NCBI GenBank assembly: GCA_027493615.1
Contig: JAOSKK010000012.1
Coordinates: 620,001-684,000 of the forward strand
Source of the DNA: Verrucomicrobiota bacterium
GTDB lineage: Bacteria; Verrucomicrobiota; Verrucomicrobiia; Limisphaerales; J093
Direction of reading: 5' to 3'
Length of the DNA stretch: 64,000 bases
This document shows, piece by piece, positions 46,440 to 56,782 of the stretch. The notes beneath the pieces were generated by a model. The model was not told the DNA's origin. It made no database searches and saw only the letters and a list, made by a program, of their open reading frames with translations. The position numbers and the translations under genes were made by a program. How positions within the stretch are numbered: the first letter of the stretch is position 1; each line of letters starts with the position of its first letter.

Positions 46440-49400
46440 ACCTTCCTCCTGGCTGTGGCTCGTCGCCCTGGCGCTCCTGCCGGCGCCCCAGGCAGCGGAG
46501 TTCTCCCCGCCTCCCTCCCGCTCGCCCTCACCAACTACACCGTCACCGCCGACGCCGTCCTGTCCCGCCTGACCGCCCTCAGCAACCGCACCGACGACCT
46601 CCCGCTCGCCGCCCGCACCAACGCACTGGCCCTCTACCTCGAAGCGCGCCAGCGGTTGCTCGACACCGATCGGTTGCTCGAGGAAACCCTCCGGCTCCGC
46701 CAGGAGGCCGCCGACGCCCCCGCCGCCCTCGCCGAGCTCCAGCAGCAGCTCGCCACCCCGCTCTCCCCGCCAAGCCTCGACCTCGCCGCCGACGCCCCCG
46801 TCACCGAGTTCGAACAACAGCTCGCCCGTGTCGAGGCGGAACTGGCCCAAGCCAGCAAAGAACAGGAAGCCCTTGCCCAGGAACCCCAGCGCCGGACCGC
46901 CCGCGCCGCCGAACTCGCCCAATTGACCGCCGAAGCCCGCGCCGCCCGCGACCGGCTGCAGCAGGAGCTCCGCACCGCCGTTCCGGCCGAGCTCGATCCC
47001 GAGGTCCGCCAGGCCCTGCGCGACCGGCTGCAAAGCCGTCTCCAATACCGCGAAGCCGAGCTCGCCCGCTACGAACAGGAACTCGCCACCCTCAACGCGA
47101 CCGCCGACCTCATCCGCGTCCGCACCGACCTCGCGCGCCGCCGCGTGACCGCCCTGAGCCAGGAACGCGACCAGCGGGTCGACGCTCTCAACCGCCGCCG
47201 GGAACAGGAAACCCTCGAGGCCACCAAGCGCGCGGACCAGGCCCGCCGCCGCGCCAGCCTCCTCAACGAACCGTGGCTCTCGCGCCTCGCCGCCACCAAC
47301 GCCGTCCTGGCTCGCGAACGCACCGCCCTCGCCGGCCGGCTCCGCGATGCCCTCCACCTCCTGGACACCACCCAGACGAATCTGGCCGCGCAGCGCGCCA
47401 GCTTCCAGGGCCTCCAGGCGCGGGTGGAGGCTGCCGAAGAGGCCGGCATCAGCCGCAACTACGCCATCGGCCTCCTGCTGCGCCGCCAGCAGGCCGCCCT
47501 CGAGCGCCAGGGCGACAACACCCGCCTCGCCGAACAGCAGCAGACCCTCCTCAGCACCGCCCAGATCCTGCAACTCAGCCTCGTGGACGCCCGACGCGAA
47601 CTCGACCCCCTCGAGCCCTATCTCGCCCGCCTCCTGACCACGCTTCCCGCCGGGCCGGATCCCGCCCGCCAGGAGGCGCTCGCGGAGGAGGCTCGCACGC
47701 TCTTGACCGAACAGCGCGACCTCCTCACCCGTCTCGTGCGGGACTATGACACCTACCTCAGTCTGCTGTTGCGCGTGCAGGCGGCCCTCCGCGAAGCCGC
47801 CACCTTTCGCAAGGAGTTCGCCGCCTTTCTCAACCTCCGGGTCCTCTGGATCCGCAGCGCCGAACCACTCGATCCCCCGCGGCCCGGCGCGAGGCCGCCG
47901 CCATCGCCGCGCTCCTCGCCTCGAACGAATGGCAGCAGTCGCTCGCCCTTCTCGGCCAGGGGCTGCGACAGTCCGTCCTCAGCAACTTGGCCCTGACCGG
48001 GGCATCGCCCTGCTGCTGGCCCTGCGCCCCCGCCTCCGCCGCCGTCTGGCCGACGCCTCCGCCCGCGCCCGCCAGGGCCGGAACACCAGCATCGCCCCCA
48101 CGGTCGAAGCGGGCTGGTACACCTTCCTGCTGGCGCTGCCCCTGCCGCTGCTCTTCGCCCTTCTGGGCTGGCGCACTGTCGCCGCCGCGAGCCTGCACAC
48201 GTCGGTGATCCTGCAACAACTCGGCCAGGCCTTGGACATGCTGGCCGGGACCCTGTTCGTCTGGGAATTCCTCCGCCAGGTCTGCCGGCCCGTCGATGGA
48301 CTGGCCGTGGCGCATTTCCGGTTGCCCGAGGACGACGCCCGGCTGCCGCGGCGCGGCCTGACCTGGTGCCTCTCGCTGGTGCCGGTCCTGAGTGGCGTCA
48401 ACCGGTTCCTCGAAGCCGAGGCGCTCGAAAGCGTCTCAAACCGCCTCACGTTCATCCCTGTGACGCTTGTCTTCGCCGGGTTCGTCCACCTGATCCTTCG
48501 TCCCACCGGCGGCCTCGGTTCCTCGTTGCTGGGCGGCAACCCCGCAACCGGGGGCGGTCGGCTGGGGCGACGTCTGGCCCATCCCCTGGCCGTCGCCGTC
48601 CCCGTCCTGTTCGCCGCGGCGTCCGCCTGGGGTTACCACTACTCGGCCCGCCACCTGTGGGTGCGGTTCCTCGAGAGCGTGTTCGTGGCGTTGGGGCTCA
48701 AGCTTCTCAGCGCCTTCTTCTTCCGCTGGCTCTACCTGCAGCGACGCCGCCTCGCCATGGCCCACGCCGAGAAGCTCCGCAGCCCGGAGACCCCCCGAGG
48801 AACAGACGGCGGCCACGCTGCCTCTGCCCGAGGACGACACCCAGGCCGATCTGCTGACCTACCTCGCCCAGGCCCGACGCGTCTTGCGCTGGGCCTTCAG
48901 CCTGACCCTGCTCGTGTGTCTCTGGGGCATCTGGTCCAGCTCGCTGCCCGCCCTCTCCGCGCTGGATCAAGTCCCGCTGTGGTACCTCTCTCCCACCCCG
49001 GCAGGCGTGCCCGTCCCGAGCCTGCTTCGACCCAGTCCGCTGCCCCCGGGGCCCGGCGGGCCAGCCAATGCCGGGGCCGCGATCGACGCGCCGTTGGCGC
49101 ACGCGCCGTTTGTCTCGCTGTGGGACCTGATGCTGGTGTTGCTGGCGGCAGCCGTCACGCTCATGGCGGCCCGGAACCTGCCCGGCTTCCTCGAGATGGC
49201 CGTGTTCAGCCGGCTCCGCTTCGAGCGCGGCTCGGGCTACGCCCTGACCGCCACGCTGCGTTACGCCATCGTCCTCGTCGGCGTCGTGGTCGTCGCCCAG
49301 GGGCTGGGTCTGTCCTGGAACAAGGTCCAATGGCTGGCCGCCGCCATCACCGTCGGCATCGGCTTCGGCCTGCAGGAGGTCTTCGCCAATTTCGTCTCCG

Positions 49401-49933
49401 GCCTCATCCTCCTCTTCGAGCGCCCGGTCCGCGTCGGCGACATCGTCACCGTGGCCGACGTCTCCGGCGTCGTCACCCGCATCCAGATCCGGGCCACCAC
49501 CATCCGCGACTGGGACAACCGCGAGTTGATCCTGCCGAACAAGGAACTCATCACCGGTCGGTTCGTGAACTGGACCTTGAGCGACTCCATCACCCGCATC
49601 CTCTGCACCGTGGGTGTGGCCTACCACAGCGACGTCCGCCAAGTGCGCGAACTCCTCCTCAACATCGCCCGGCAACACCCCGCCGTCCTCGCCGAACCCG
49701 CCCCCTTCGTCGCCTTCGAGAGCTTCGGCGACAGCGCCCTGAACTTCACCCTGCGCGCTCACGTCAGCCGCACCGACCAGCGGATGACCACCCTCTCCGA
49801 CCTCAACGCCAGCATTCTCGACGCGTTCCGTCAGGCCGGCATCGAAATCGCCTTCCCTCAGCGGGACCTTCACGTCCGCTCCCTGCCGCCGGACTTCCGG
49901 ACGCCGCCCGCGCCCACTCCGTCGCCAGGCTGA
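46436..49933 (+). CDS. MscK/KefA-type large mechanosensitive channel (four or more apparent frameshifts)
   Basis: About 1,160 residues reconstructed across four frame breaks (about 46450-46500, 47880, 47995 and 48795). The N-terminus carries a signal peptide in one frame (SSWLWLVALALLPAPQAAEF), then about 400 residues of periplasmic coiled coil (rich in E, R and Q; for example ARVEAELAQASKEQEALAQ), several membrane helices (LLALPLPLLFALLGWRTV; HLWVRFLESVFVALGLKLL) and an MscS core: pore helix ITVGIGFGLQEVFANFVSG, the gating segment RPVRVGDIVTV, and the beta domain and C-terminal FPQRDLHVRSLPP. These channels open under osmotic downshock. Its gene is coupled to the upstream PfkB kinase by a four-base overlap. 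Confidence 0.87.
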
Positions 49934-50019
49934 ACGCCGCCCCCGCCAGGCCCGGATGTCGGAAGCGATCGGCTCCGCTTGGATCGCCCCCGGGCCGCGG
50001 ACCCGCCGTGGAGAACGAC

Positions 50020-50052
50020 AAAGCTCAAAGCTCAAGGCTCAAAGCTCAAGGG
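50020..50052. repeat. Short tandem repeat AAAGCTCAAAGCTCAAGG
   Basis: Three to four imperfect tandem copies of AAAGCTCAAGG lie between the MscK-type and DUF2339 genes, followed by more AAGGCTCAAAGG. Low complexity with no visible coding function. Confidence 0.8.
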
Positions 50053-50174
50053 AAGCTCCAGGGTTCCAAAGGCTCAAAGGATGCTTCTGCATTACGGTTC
50101 CAGGAGATAGGGGCGTCCCGGTGAACGCCGGAGTCGTCCCGGACGGTAGCCGGAGGGGTGCCAGAGGTCCGGAC

Positions 50175-53100
50175 TCACGCAGTGGTGCCGGAAACGGGCG
50201 TGCCCGCCGGGGTTGGCCGCCGCGCTTTCCCCGCGAAGAACCGCTGGTAGGCAAACGACACCAGCATCAGCACCACTGCCAGGCCGATCAGCGAGCCCAC
50301 GCGATACAGCCCGCCGAGCCGGAACAGGTCGTTCAGAAACAGCTTGAGCAGCGTGACCACCAGCAACCCCAACCCGCCGTACCGCGCCCACGCGCTTTCA
50401 AAACGAAACCCCAGCACCAGCAGCAGAAACGCGTACGCCCCCCAGGCCAGCGAGTAGGTCATGTCCTGACCCAGGCTCGCGCTGAAGTTGAAGGTCAGCG
50501 CAGTCCCGGTCGAAAACCAGTCCGCGATCTCGATGTTGAGCAGCCAAAACGCCAGCACCCCCGCGAGCGTGTACAGCAGCGGCCGCACGTCCACCCCATC
50601 CACTCGATGCCGCGGCGGCGCCAGCAGTCGCGCCCCCGCCAGCAAACACACCGTCACCACCCCGTAGCTGTACAGGAACCAGTTCAGGATGCGCATCCCG
50701 CTCCGCGGATGGTACTCGAACACCGCCGGGTTCACCGCCAGCCGGACAAAGGCGATCGCCAGCAGTGCCAGACCGACCCCGCGCAACCCCGGGTGCGGCA
50801 CGCGCCGGAACAACCATAGCAGCGCCACGCCCTCCAGCGCCCACCCCAGCGTCAGCCACTCCCGCTCAAACTGAATCGGGAAGATCAGCGTGACGAAGAA
50901 CAAGGCGCTGCCTCCAAACCACGCCAGCAGCCGCGTCCGCGCCTCGCCCGTCACCGGCATCCTCCGCCACACGTAAGCCAGCGCCCCGAGCATCGGTACC
51001 GCAAACGCCGCCGGGACCAGGCCCATCACCTCGTTCGGCCACGCCAGCTTCACCACGCGATAGACCAGGAAGAAATGCAGCGGACCCGACAACGCAGCCG
51101 TCGCCCACGGCAGCGTCCGCTCCCTCCACATCGCCTGGAACACGAAGGGGGTACGCCGCGAACACCCCCGCGAACCCGAGATACCACGCCAGGGTCACTC
51201 CCGCCGCACCGACCTCGAACCGCGCCCCGTGCCACGTCACTTCCAGCGCCAGCACGCACGCCAGCCCAATCGGCACCAGCGCTGCCGTTCGGAACAGCCG
51301 CGCCGTCGTCAGCGTCAACCCCACCAGAACCAGCGCCAACCCGAAGACCGGGGTCGGGTCCACCAACGGCAGCCGGCCCACCGCGAGGATCAGCAGCAGG
51401 AACGGCAGAATCGCCGCCGACGCCGGGATCAATTCGCGCTCCACTTCGGGCGGCAACTTCCAGCCCCAGCCAGGCCAGCTCGCGGGACGTTCCGGCTCCG
51501 GCCGCCGTCCGTGGGCCGTCCTCCGCCCGATACCGCCGGCGCAGCCACAGGCCCGCCCCGAAGAAGAACGCCGCGAAGAACCCGGCCACCACCAGCAACT
51601 CGGTCAGCGCCGTCAGTTCGGCCGGCCTGCTGAAAAGCGACACGGCCGCGACCAACACGGTGAACGCCAGCACGCCCAGCACGCCCAGCACCGAGCCGGT
51701 GAACAGCGCCAGCCCGATCGCCAGCACGTCCACGAGCAACACCACCGGCCACACCGCCCACGGCACGGTCACCTCGCGCACCAGCGGCATCATCACGAGC
51801 CCCAGCGCCAGCAGCGGAAACACGTGCCCGTAGCCGGGCGGTGCTGCACCCGGCCGGTACCGCTCCAGGAGCACCGGGAACAGCGTGTGCACCACCGCAA
51901 AACCCAGGTAGCCGCCCAGCGCCCAGAACAGCAGATCCATCCCCAGATGCCCCGTCGTCCACGCCGCCAAGAGCAGGAAGCCCAGGCCGCCCGCCGCCAC
52001 GTGGACCAGTCGCAGCCGCCGATCCAGCGCCGCCATCGCCAGCCACCCCGCGTCGGCCACCGCCAGGAAGAGGAACACCACGCCCGGCCGCTGCCCGAGC
52101 GCGTTGAAGGTCAGCAGCCAGGCCGTGAACAAGAACGTCACCAGCGGCATCCCGAGCGCGCTGCCCCGCACCCACCACGTCGGGTCACCCTGCCGCCGCG
52201 CGAGCACGTACGCCCCGAGGAACAGGGCGCCGAACGCGGTGAAGATCACCCAGGCTGTGGACACATTCGAAACCTCGAAGAACTTGGCCGCCCAGCCCAA
52301 CTGCATCAGCACCGTCCCCAGCGCGGCCAGGGCCACCAGCACCGGCCACCGGCGCTTCACCGCCACCGCCACCAGCGCCCCGTCCAGCAGCGCGATGTAT
52401 CCGAACAAGGCCCACGGTCGATCCACTCCCGTCGACAGCAGGGGCGGGGTCAGGAAACCGCCCAACAAACCCAGCACCGCCACCACCATCGCCGGCAACC
52501 GCGCCGCCAGCAGAAACGCCACCACGGTCACCACCGACATCAAGCCGAACGACGTCGCGTTCCCGATGAGCTGGTAATACGCGTGCGCCGCAAAGCTCGC
52601 GGCATAGAGAATCACCACCCCGGCCCCACAGAGCGTGTGCGCCATCACCCGGTACTCCGGGCGCTTCCAGCACACCCCGCCCACCAACAACCCCACCCCC
52701 GTCAAGAAACCCATCGCGACGCGGAGTTCGGGCGAGACCCAACCTTGCTCAAACGAGTGCTTCAGGAAGAACGCCGCCGCCAGGAACAACACCAGCCCGC
52801 CAATCCAGGCAAACAGCTTCACCCCCATGAACTGTTCCAGATTCAGCCCCGCCCACGGCAACGCCTTCGACTCGGGGGCACGAGCCGGCACCGGAGCGAG
52901 GGGCGCGGACGTCAACCCCGACACGGGAGACCCCGGCACCAAAGCCGGCGGGACGGGCGCCTCCCGCGCGGCGATGGCTGCCAACGGCACTGCCGGTCGC
53001 ACCGGCAGCGGCGGGGGAAGCGCCGCCGAAGGTGCCGCAGGCAGCGGTACGGCGGGCGCTGGTTCCGCCTCCGATGGCGGGGCCGCGGCAGTGCGGACTG

Positions 53101-53326
53101 CCGGTGTCTCCCGCCAAACCCGCAATGCCTCCGCCATCGGCGACCCGGTCGCCGTTGCCGGCCGCGCTTCCTTCTGCTTCCCGGTGCGCAGCGTCTCGAG
53201 ATCGACCCGCAAACGTTCGAGCAGCCACTCGAGATGATGCACCCGCCCTCGCAACCGGGTGACCGCCCACACGGCGTAGAACAACATCGCCAGCAGGCCC
53301 AGCGGAATCAGCACCAGTACTTCCAT
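50175..53326 (-). CDS. DUF2339 multi-pass membrane protein (two apparent frameshifts)
   Basis: About 1,050 residues from ATG 53326 (MEVLVLIPLGLLAMLFYAVW). The N-terminus has one helix and a coiled coil (VHHLEWLLERLRVDLETL), then a proline/alanine-rich linker and the DUF2339 opening: LNLEQFMGVKLFAWIGGLVLFLAAAFFLKHSFEQGWVSPELRV, after which about 25 hydrophobic helices follow. This is the usual plan of DUF2339 proteins, common in Verrucomicrobia and Bacteroidetes, of unknown function (possibly an integral-membrane enzyme or polysaccharide-related protein). The frame shifts near 51440 and again near 51145; the end is FAYQRFFAGKARRPTP. It converges on the MscK-type gene. Confidence 0.85.
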
Positions 53327-53536
53327 AGCGTTCCTGTCTGGTCGGGAAGGTAGGGAGGACCCGGCCTGCCTCACGAATCGAAAATCGCGCCAGCCTCATC
53401 CAGTTCGTCAATACCTGAACTCAGGGGACCTTGTCATGCAAGCCTCCCGGAGAGAGCCAACACCCCACCCCGCGAGGCGCGAAGCGCTGGGAATGCGCCG
53501 AACTCCAGCGGCACCGTGCGTTCCTGCCCGCTACGC

Positions 53537-53635
53537 AAAGCGGCGCTGAAGCGCGCGCACTCCAAACGCGCTGCGCTTGCCTGGCGGTGGGCAGGTCGCG
53601 AAGCGTTTGGAGTGCGCGCGCTTCAGCGCCGCTTT
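53537..53635. repeat. Perfect 33-base inverted repeat, family B
   Basis: AAAGCGGCGCTGAAGCGCGC to AAACGC (53537-53569) is exactly reverse-complemented at 53603-53635 with a 33-base loop. It is followed by TTTTCG on the right. A partial third copy, GCGAAGCGCTGGGAATGCGC, precedes it (about 53479). Confidence 0.92.
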
Positions 53636-53742
53636 TCGTGCCGTCCCGTCCCGCGACGACCCGCGATTTGACGCGCAGACCGCGCCCATCCATAATAACG
53701 CCATCTGAACAGCCCCATTACCGAACCCAACATCCTGCCGCC

Positions 53743-55725
53743 ATGATCTCCCCCTCCACGGCCGCGGTGGCGATCTCGGTCGCCCGCGGCGTCATCAAGT
53801 TCGGCCGTCGCCTCGACTCCTTGCTCGCCGAGAAGGAGGCCGTGCAGGGCGGCCTCGTGCTCGTCATGCCGCCGGTCTATGCCGGCCCGAGCGCGACCCG
53901 CAAGAAGAAGGAACTCAAGCAATACCTGGCCGAATGGGAGCGGTCGGGCGGTCCGGATCTTCTCGGAACCGACCGGGCGGAACTCGAACGCGAGCTCGCC
54001 AAGGACGTCGCGGACGACACCTTCCTCGGCGCCTGCTATGCGCGGGTCTTCCCCGACCGCTTGAGCGTCGTGCCGCTGGATCCGGACAAGGAGTATGTGA
54101 CCGAACTGCGGAAGCTGCTGCCACGGTTCGACCTGACGGACCCGGACTGCGTGGCCGCCGCGTTCCACGTCGCCGCGGGCAAGGACGACCGGCAGATCGG
54201 CTACGGCGCGCGCGTGGGATTGCTGGTGGCGGATGTGGTGGCGGAGTTCGGCGCAGAGAACGCGGCCCTGTTCGTACGCCACCCTGGCGTGCGGGACATC
54301 GTGCAGACGGTCCTGGAGCGCTTCGCCCGCCCGGACCTCGAGTCGTTCAGCCGATGGAGCCCGTTGTTGCGGCACGCGCTCGGGGCCACGCTCAACGGGT
54401 TGCTGGACGCCCGGGGGGCGCTCGTGACCGACCGCCGCTGGCTCGAGGTCCTGCTCGACGTGCTGGTGGAGGCCCGCAGCGATCCGGCCGGCGGCGAGGA
54501 TTTCCTGGTCGGTCTGCTCCAGGGGCGCGGCTACTCGTTGCTCGTCGGGAAGGGACTGGGTCGGGCCGCCGAAGTGTTGGCCGAGGACCAGGCCGACGCC
54601 TTCAAACAACTGGCCGCCGATGTGCTCAAGGCCGCCGGGCCGCTGGTCCAGTCGAGCACGGGTTTCCGGAGCTTCTTCGCCGATCACTGGGGTGACCTCC
54701 TGCGCGCCGGCCTCACGGCCATGGAACGACACGGGCCGGCGTTGCTGCAACACCAGCCGGACTTGCTGCGCGACGTCCTCCTCAACCTGGTCACCGAGCT
54801 CAAGGCCGTCCCCCAGGCGAACCTCCTCAGCCACGAGACGCTGTTCCGACTGGGCGACGCCGCCATCGCCGCCGTGGCCGCCCAGCCCGACCTGCTCACC
54901 ACCCAGCTCAACGGCGAGCCCTGGTTGCGTGTGTTGCTGAAGTCGGTCGTCAGCACCATCGCCCGCGACGGCCTCCGGCTCTCCTTCAGCCGGGAAGGCC
55001 TCGAGCACATCGTCACCGACGCCGCGGGCATCCTCGCCGACCATCCGGAACTGATCACCGACAAGGACAACGCGGAGCTCATCCGCCGGGTGGTCGGGGG
55101 CATCCTGCGCGCCGTCAGCGAACTGCCCAGCCTCGATGCCCGGAATCTCGCGACCGCCGCCGCCAGCGGGACCCTGCAAGCCTTGGCAACCAACCCCGCC
55201 CTGGCCAAGACGCAGTACGCCGGGCTGGTCGCGGAGTTCGCCGGCCGCCTCGCCGAACTGGTCCGGGCACGCACCCTGACCGGACTGGACGCGGCCGCCA
55301 TCGCCAGCGCCGCTGTCCAGACCCTCCTCCACAACCCCGTGCTGTTCGACGAGGCCCGCAGCAACCTGGCCACCGCCACGCTCAACGCCGTGCTGCAGGC
55401 CGCGGACCACAGCCCGACCCGCCTGCTCGCCGGCCGCACTCTCGTGGACACGGTGCGGGAGGTCCTGGCGGCGTTGGCCCGCTACGGCAAGGCCCGGCTC
55501 CAGTCCGCGCCTTTCGAGGAAGCCGTCGAACAACTCCAGGAAGTCCTGCAGGATTCGCTCGCCCAGGTCAGCTCCGAGCTGGGCCGCCGCCTGGATCTGC
55601 CGGCTGTGCCGCCGGTCATCGGTGGTCTCGTCGCCGCCTGGGCCCGCGGAGACTTCGCGAAAGTCGATCCTGACACTCCGGCTTTCCGTGATTTGCTGAC
55701 CCGCCTCCTGGCCGCCAACCCCTGA
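53743..55725 (+). CDS. Large helix-rich protein of unknown function
   Basis: A 660-residue intact frame from ATG 53743 (MISPSTAAVAISVARGVIKF). Codons upstream in the same frame cross the family B inverted repeat and are probably not translated. It has no clear cleavable signal peptide. After a basic, mixed N-terminus (RKKKELKQYLAEWERSGG) it consists of amphipathic helices of 12-20 residues separated by short turns, with recurring leucine/alanine spacing (LLRDVLLNLVTELKAV; IIR-type and LATATLNAVLQAADHS), like a HEAT/ARM-type array without the canonical motif. It ends TPAFRDLLTRLLAANP. I know no family. It is 10 bases from the lipoprotein gene, so the two are probably one operon, with the giant crystallin-domain gene next. 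Confidence 0.7.
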   Translation: MISPSTAAVAISVARGVIKFGRRLDSLLAEKEAVQGGLVLVMPPVYAGPSATRKKKELKQYLAEWERSGGPDLLGTDRAELERELAKDVADDTFLGACYARVFPDRLSVVPLDPDKEYVTELRKLLPRFDLTDPDCVAAAFHVAAGKDDRQIGYGARVGLLVADVVAEFGAENAALFVRHPGVRDIVQTVLERFARPDLESFSRWSPLLRHALGATLNGLLDARGALVTDRRWLEVLLDVLVEARSDPAGGEDFLVGLLQGRGYSLLVGKGLGRAAEVLAEDQADAFKQLAADVLKAAGPLVQSSTGFRSFFADHWGDLLRAGLTAMERHGPALLQHQPDLLRDVLLNLVTELKAVPQANLLSHETLFRLGDAAIAAVAAQPDLLTTQLNGEPWLRVLLKSVVSTIARDGLRLSFSREGLEHIVTDAAGILADHPELITDKDNAELIRRVVGGILRAVSELPSLDARNLATAAASGTLQALATNPALAKTQYAGLVAEFAGRLAELVRARTLTGLDAAAIASAAVQTLLHNPVLFDEARSNLATATLNAVLQAADHSPTRLLAGRTLVDTVREVLAALARYGKARLQSAPFEEAVEQLQEVLQDSLAQVSSELGRRLDLPAVPPVIGGLVAAWARGDFAKVDPDTPAFRDLLTRLLAANP

Positions 55726-55735
55726 CAACCACCCC

Positions 55736-56571
55736 ATGAGAACCTCCTCGCCTGCCGTCCCAACCTGCTGGCGCCGATTCACGGCGCCGGTCGTCCCCTC
55801 CTGTTGGTCCTCACCCTGTCGTTCGCGGGCTGCGCCACCCGGCAACAGGTCGCCGACATCGTGGCCGGATCGAACGCCGCCATGCTGGCCGGCTCGGTCC
55901 TCCTGCCCGAGCCCAACGCCCAGGGCACCCCGCCGGCCTGGCAGACCGAGTCCGCCCGCATCGACGCCTTCATCGCCGCCCACCCGAACCAGCCGGCCAC
56001 CACGGCCCCCTTGCGCCTCCGGCAGGCCATGCTGCTCCTCGCCCACGCCCAGTTCCACCTGGCCCGGGCGGCCTTCAACGCGGTCGACTCCGAGGCGCTC
56101 CATACCGCCCGCGACCAGGCCCTCAAACGCCACGAACGCACCCTCCTCTGGTGGTTCGCGAACAGCACCAAGGCCACCTGGGACGACACCGACCGGGCCC
56201 AGGCCCGCACCTCGCTGCGGGAACTCCAGGAAGAGCAGCGGCGCCTCAACCACAGCCCGGAGATCCGCGATTACCTGGCCGAGATGCGGGCCTGGATCGG
56301 CCTCGCCGCCGCGCGGCAAAGCTCCTCCGAGGCCAAGGCCCTGCTCGAGGACGCCCTCGACACGTACGCCGAGACCTTCACCGCCGAGGACCTCGTCAGC
56401 CTGTTGACCGGCCAGGAGCAGTTGCCCGACCTCAAGGCGCTCGGCCCGGATGTGCGACGCCGGCTCCGTGCGAAGGCCGTGATCGCCGACGCCCAACAGC
56501 TCAACCGGGAGGACACCCTCGGCGCCCAGCCCGCGAACCGGACCTTCGCGGAGTTGCTCAACCGGCGCTGA
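55736..56571 (+). CDS. Putative lipoprotein of unknown function (one apparent frameshift)
   Basis: About 278 residues. From ATG 55736 the leader reads MRTSSPAVPTCWRRFTAPVV; a one-base error near 55795 then brings in LLLVLTLSFAGCATRQQVAD, a hydrophobic segment with a lipobox (FAGC), so the protein is probably an outer- or inner-membrane lipoprotein. The rest is helical and alanine-rich (RQAMLLLAHAQFHLARAAF; KALLEDALDTYAETFTAED). No family is recognised. It lies between the helical protein (10-base gap) and the giant protein (211-base gap), suggesting a shared function for the three. Confidence 0.72.
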
Positions 56572-56782
56572 GCCGGCAGGGGCCGCTTCCCGACGCCCTC
56601 GTCCGAGGCCCCGGGCGAGGCGTTCGAATTCGCGCTTGTCATTTCATAACTACAGATTAAGACTTCCAGTACGATAGCAACTGATACCAGCCCCGCATTC
56701 ACCCGGTGGGCCGCCCGCCCCGACCCGGCTCGTCCATCAGGTCCGTCGCAGTCAGTCCCACGTCCGCCACCCCACCAACATC

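Noticed and set aside
50020..50090. Promoter or attachment site in the AAAGCTCAAGG tract
   Set aside because: It is a low-complexity tandem repeat without a core resembling a promoter or att site.
53623..56496. 957-residue minus-strand ORF opposite the helical and lipoprotein genes
   Set aside because: No recognisable motif; its composition (R, G, E, Q-rich) is typical of a shadow ORF of the plus-strand genes.
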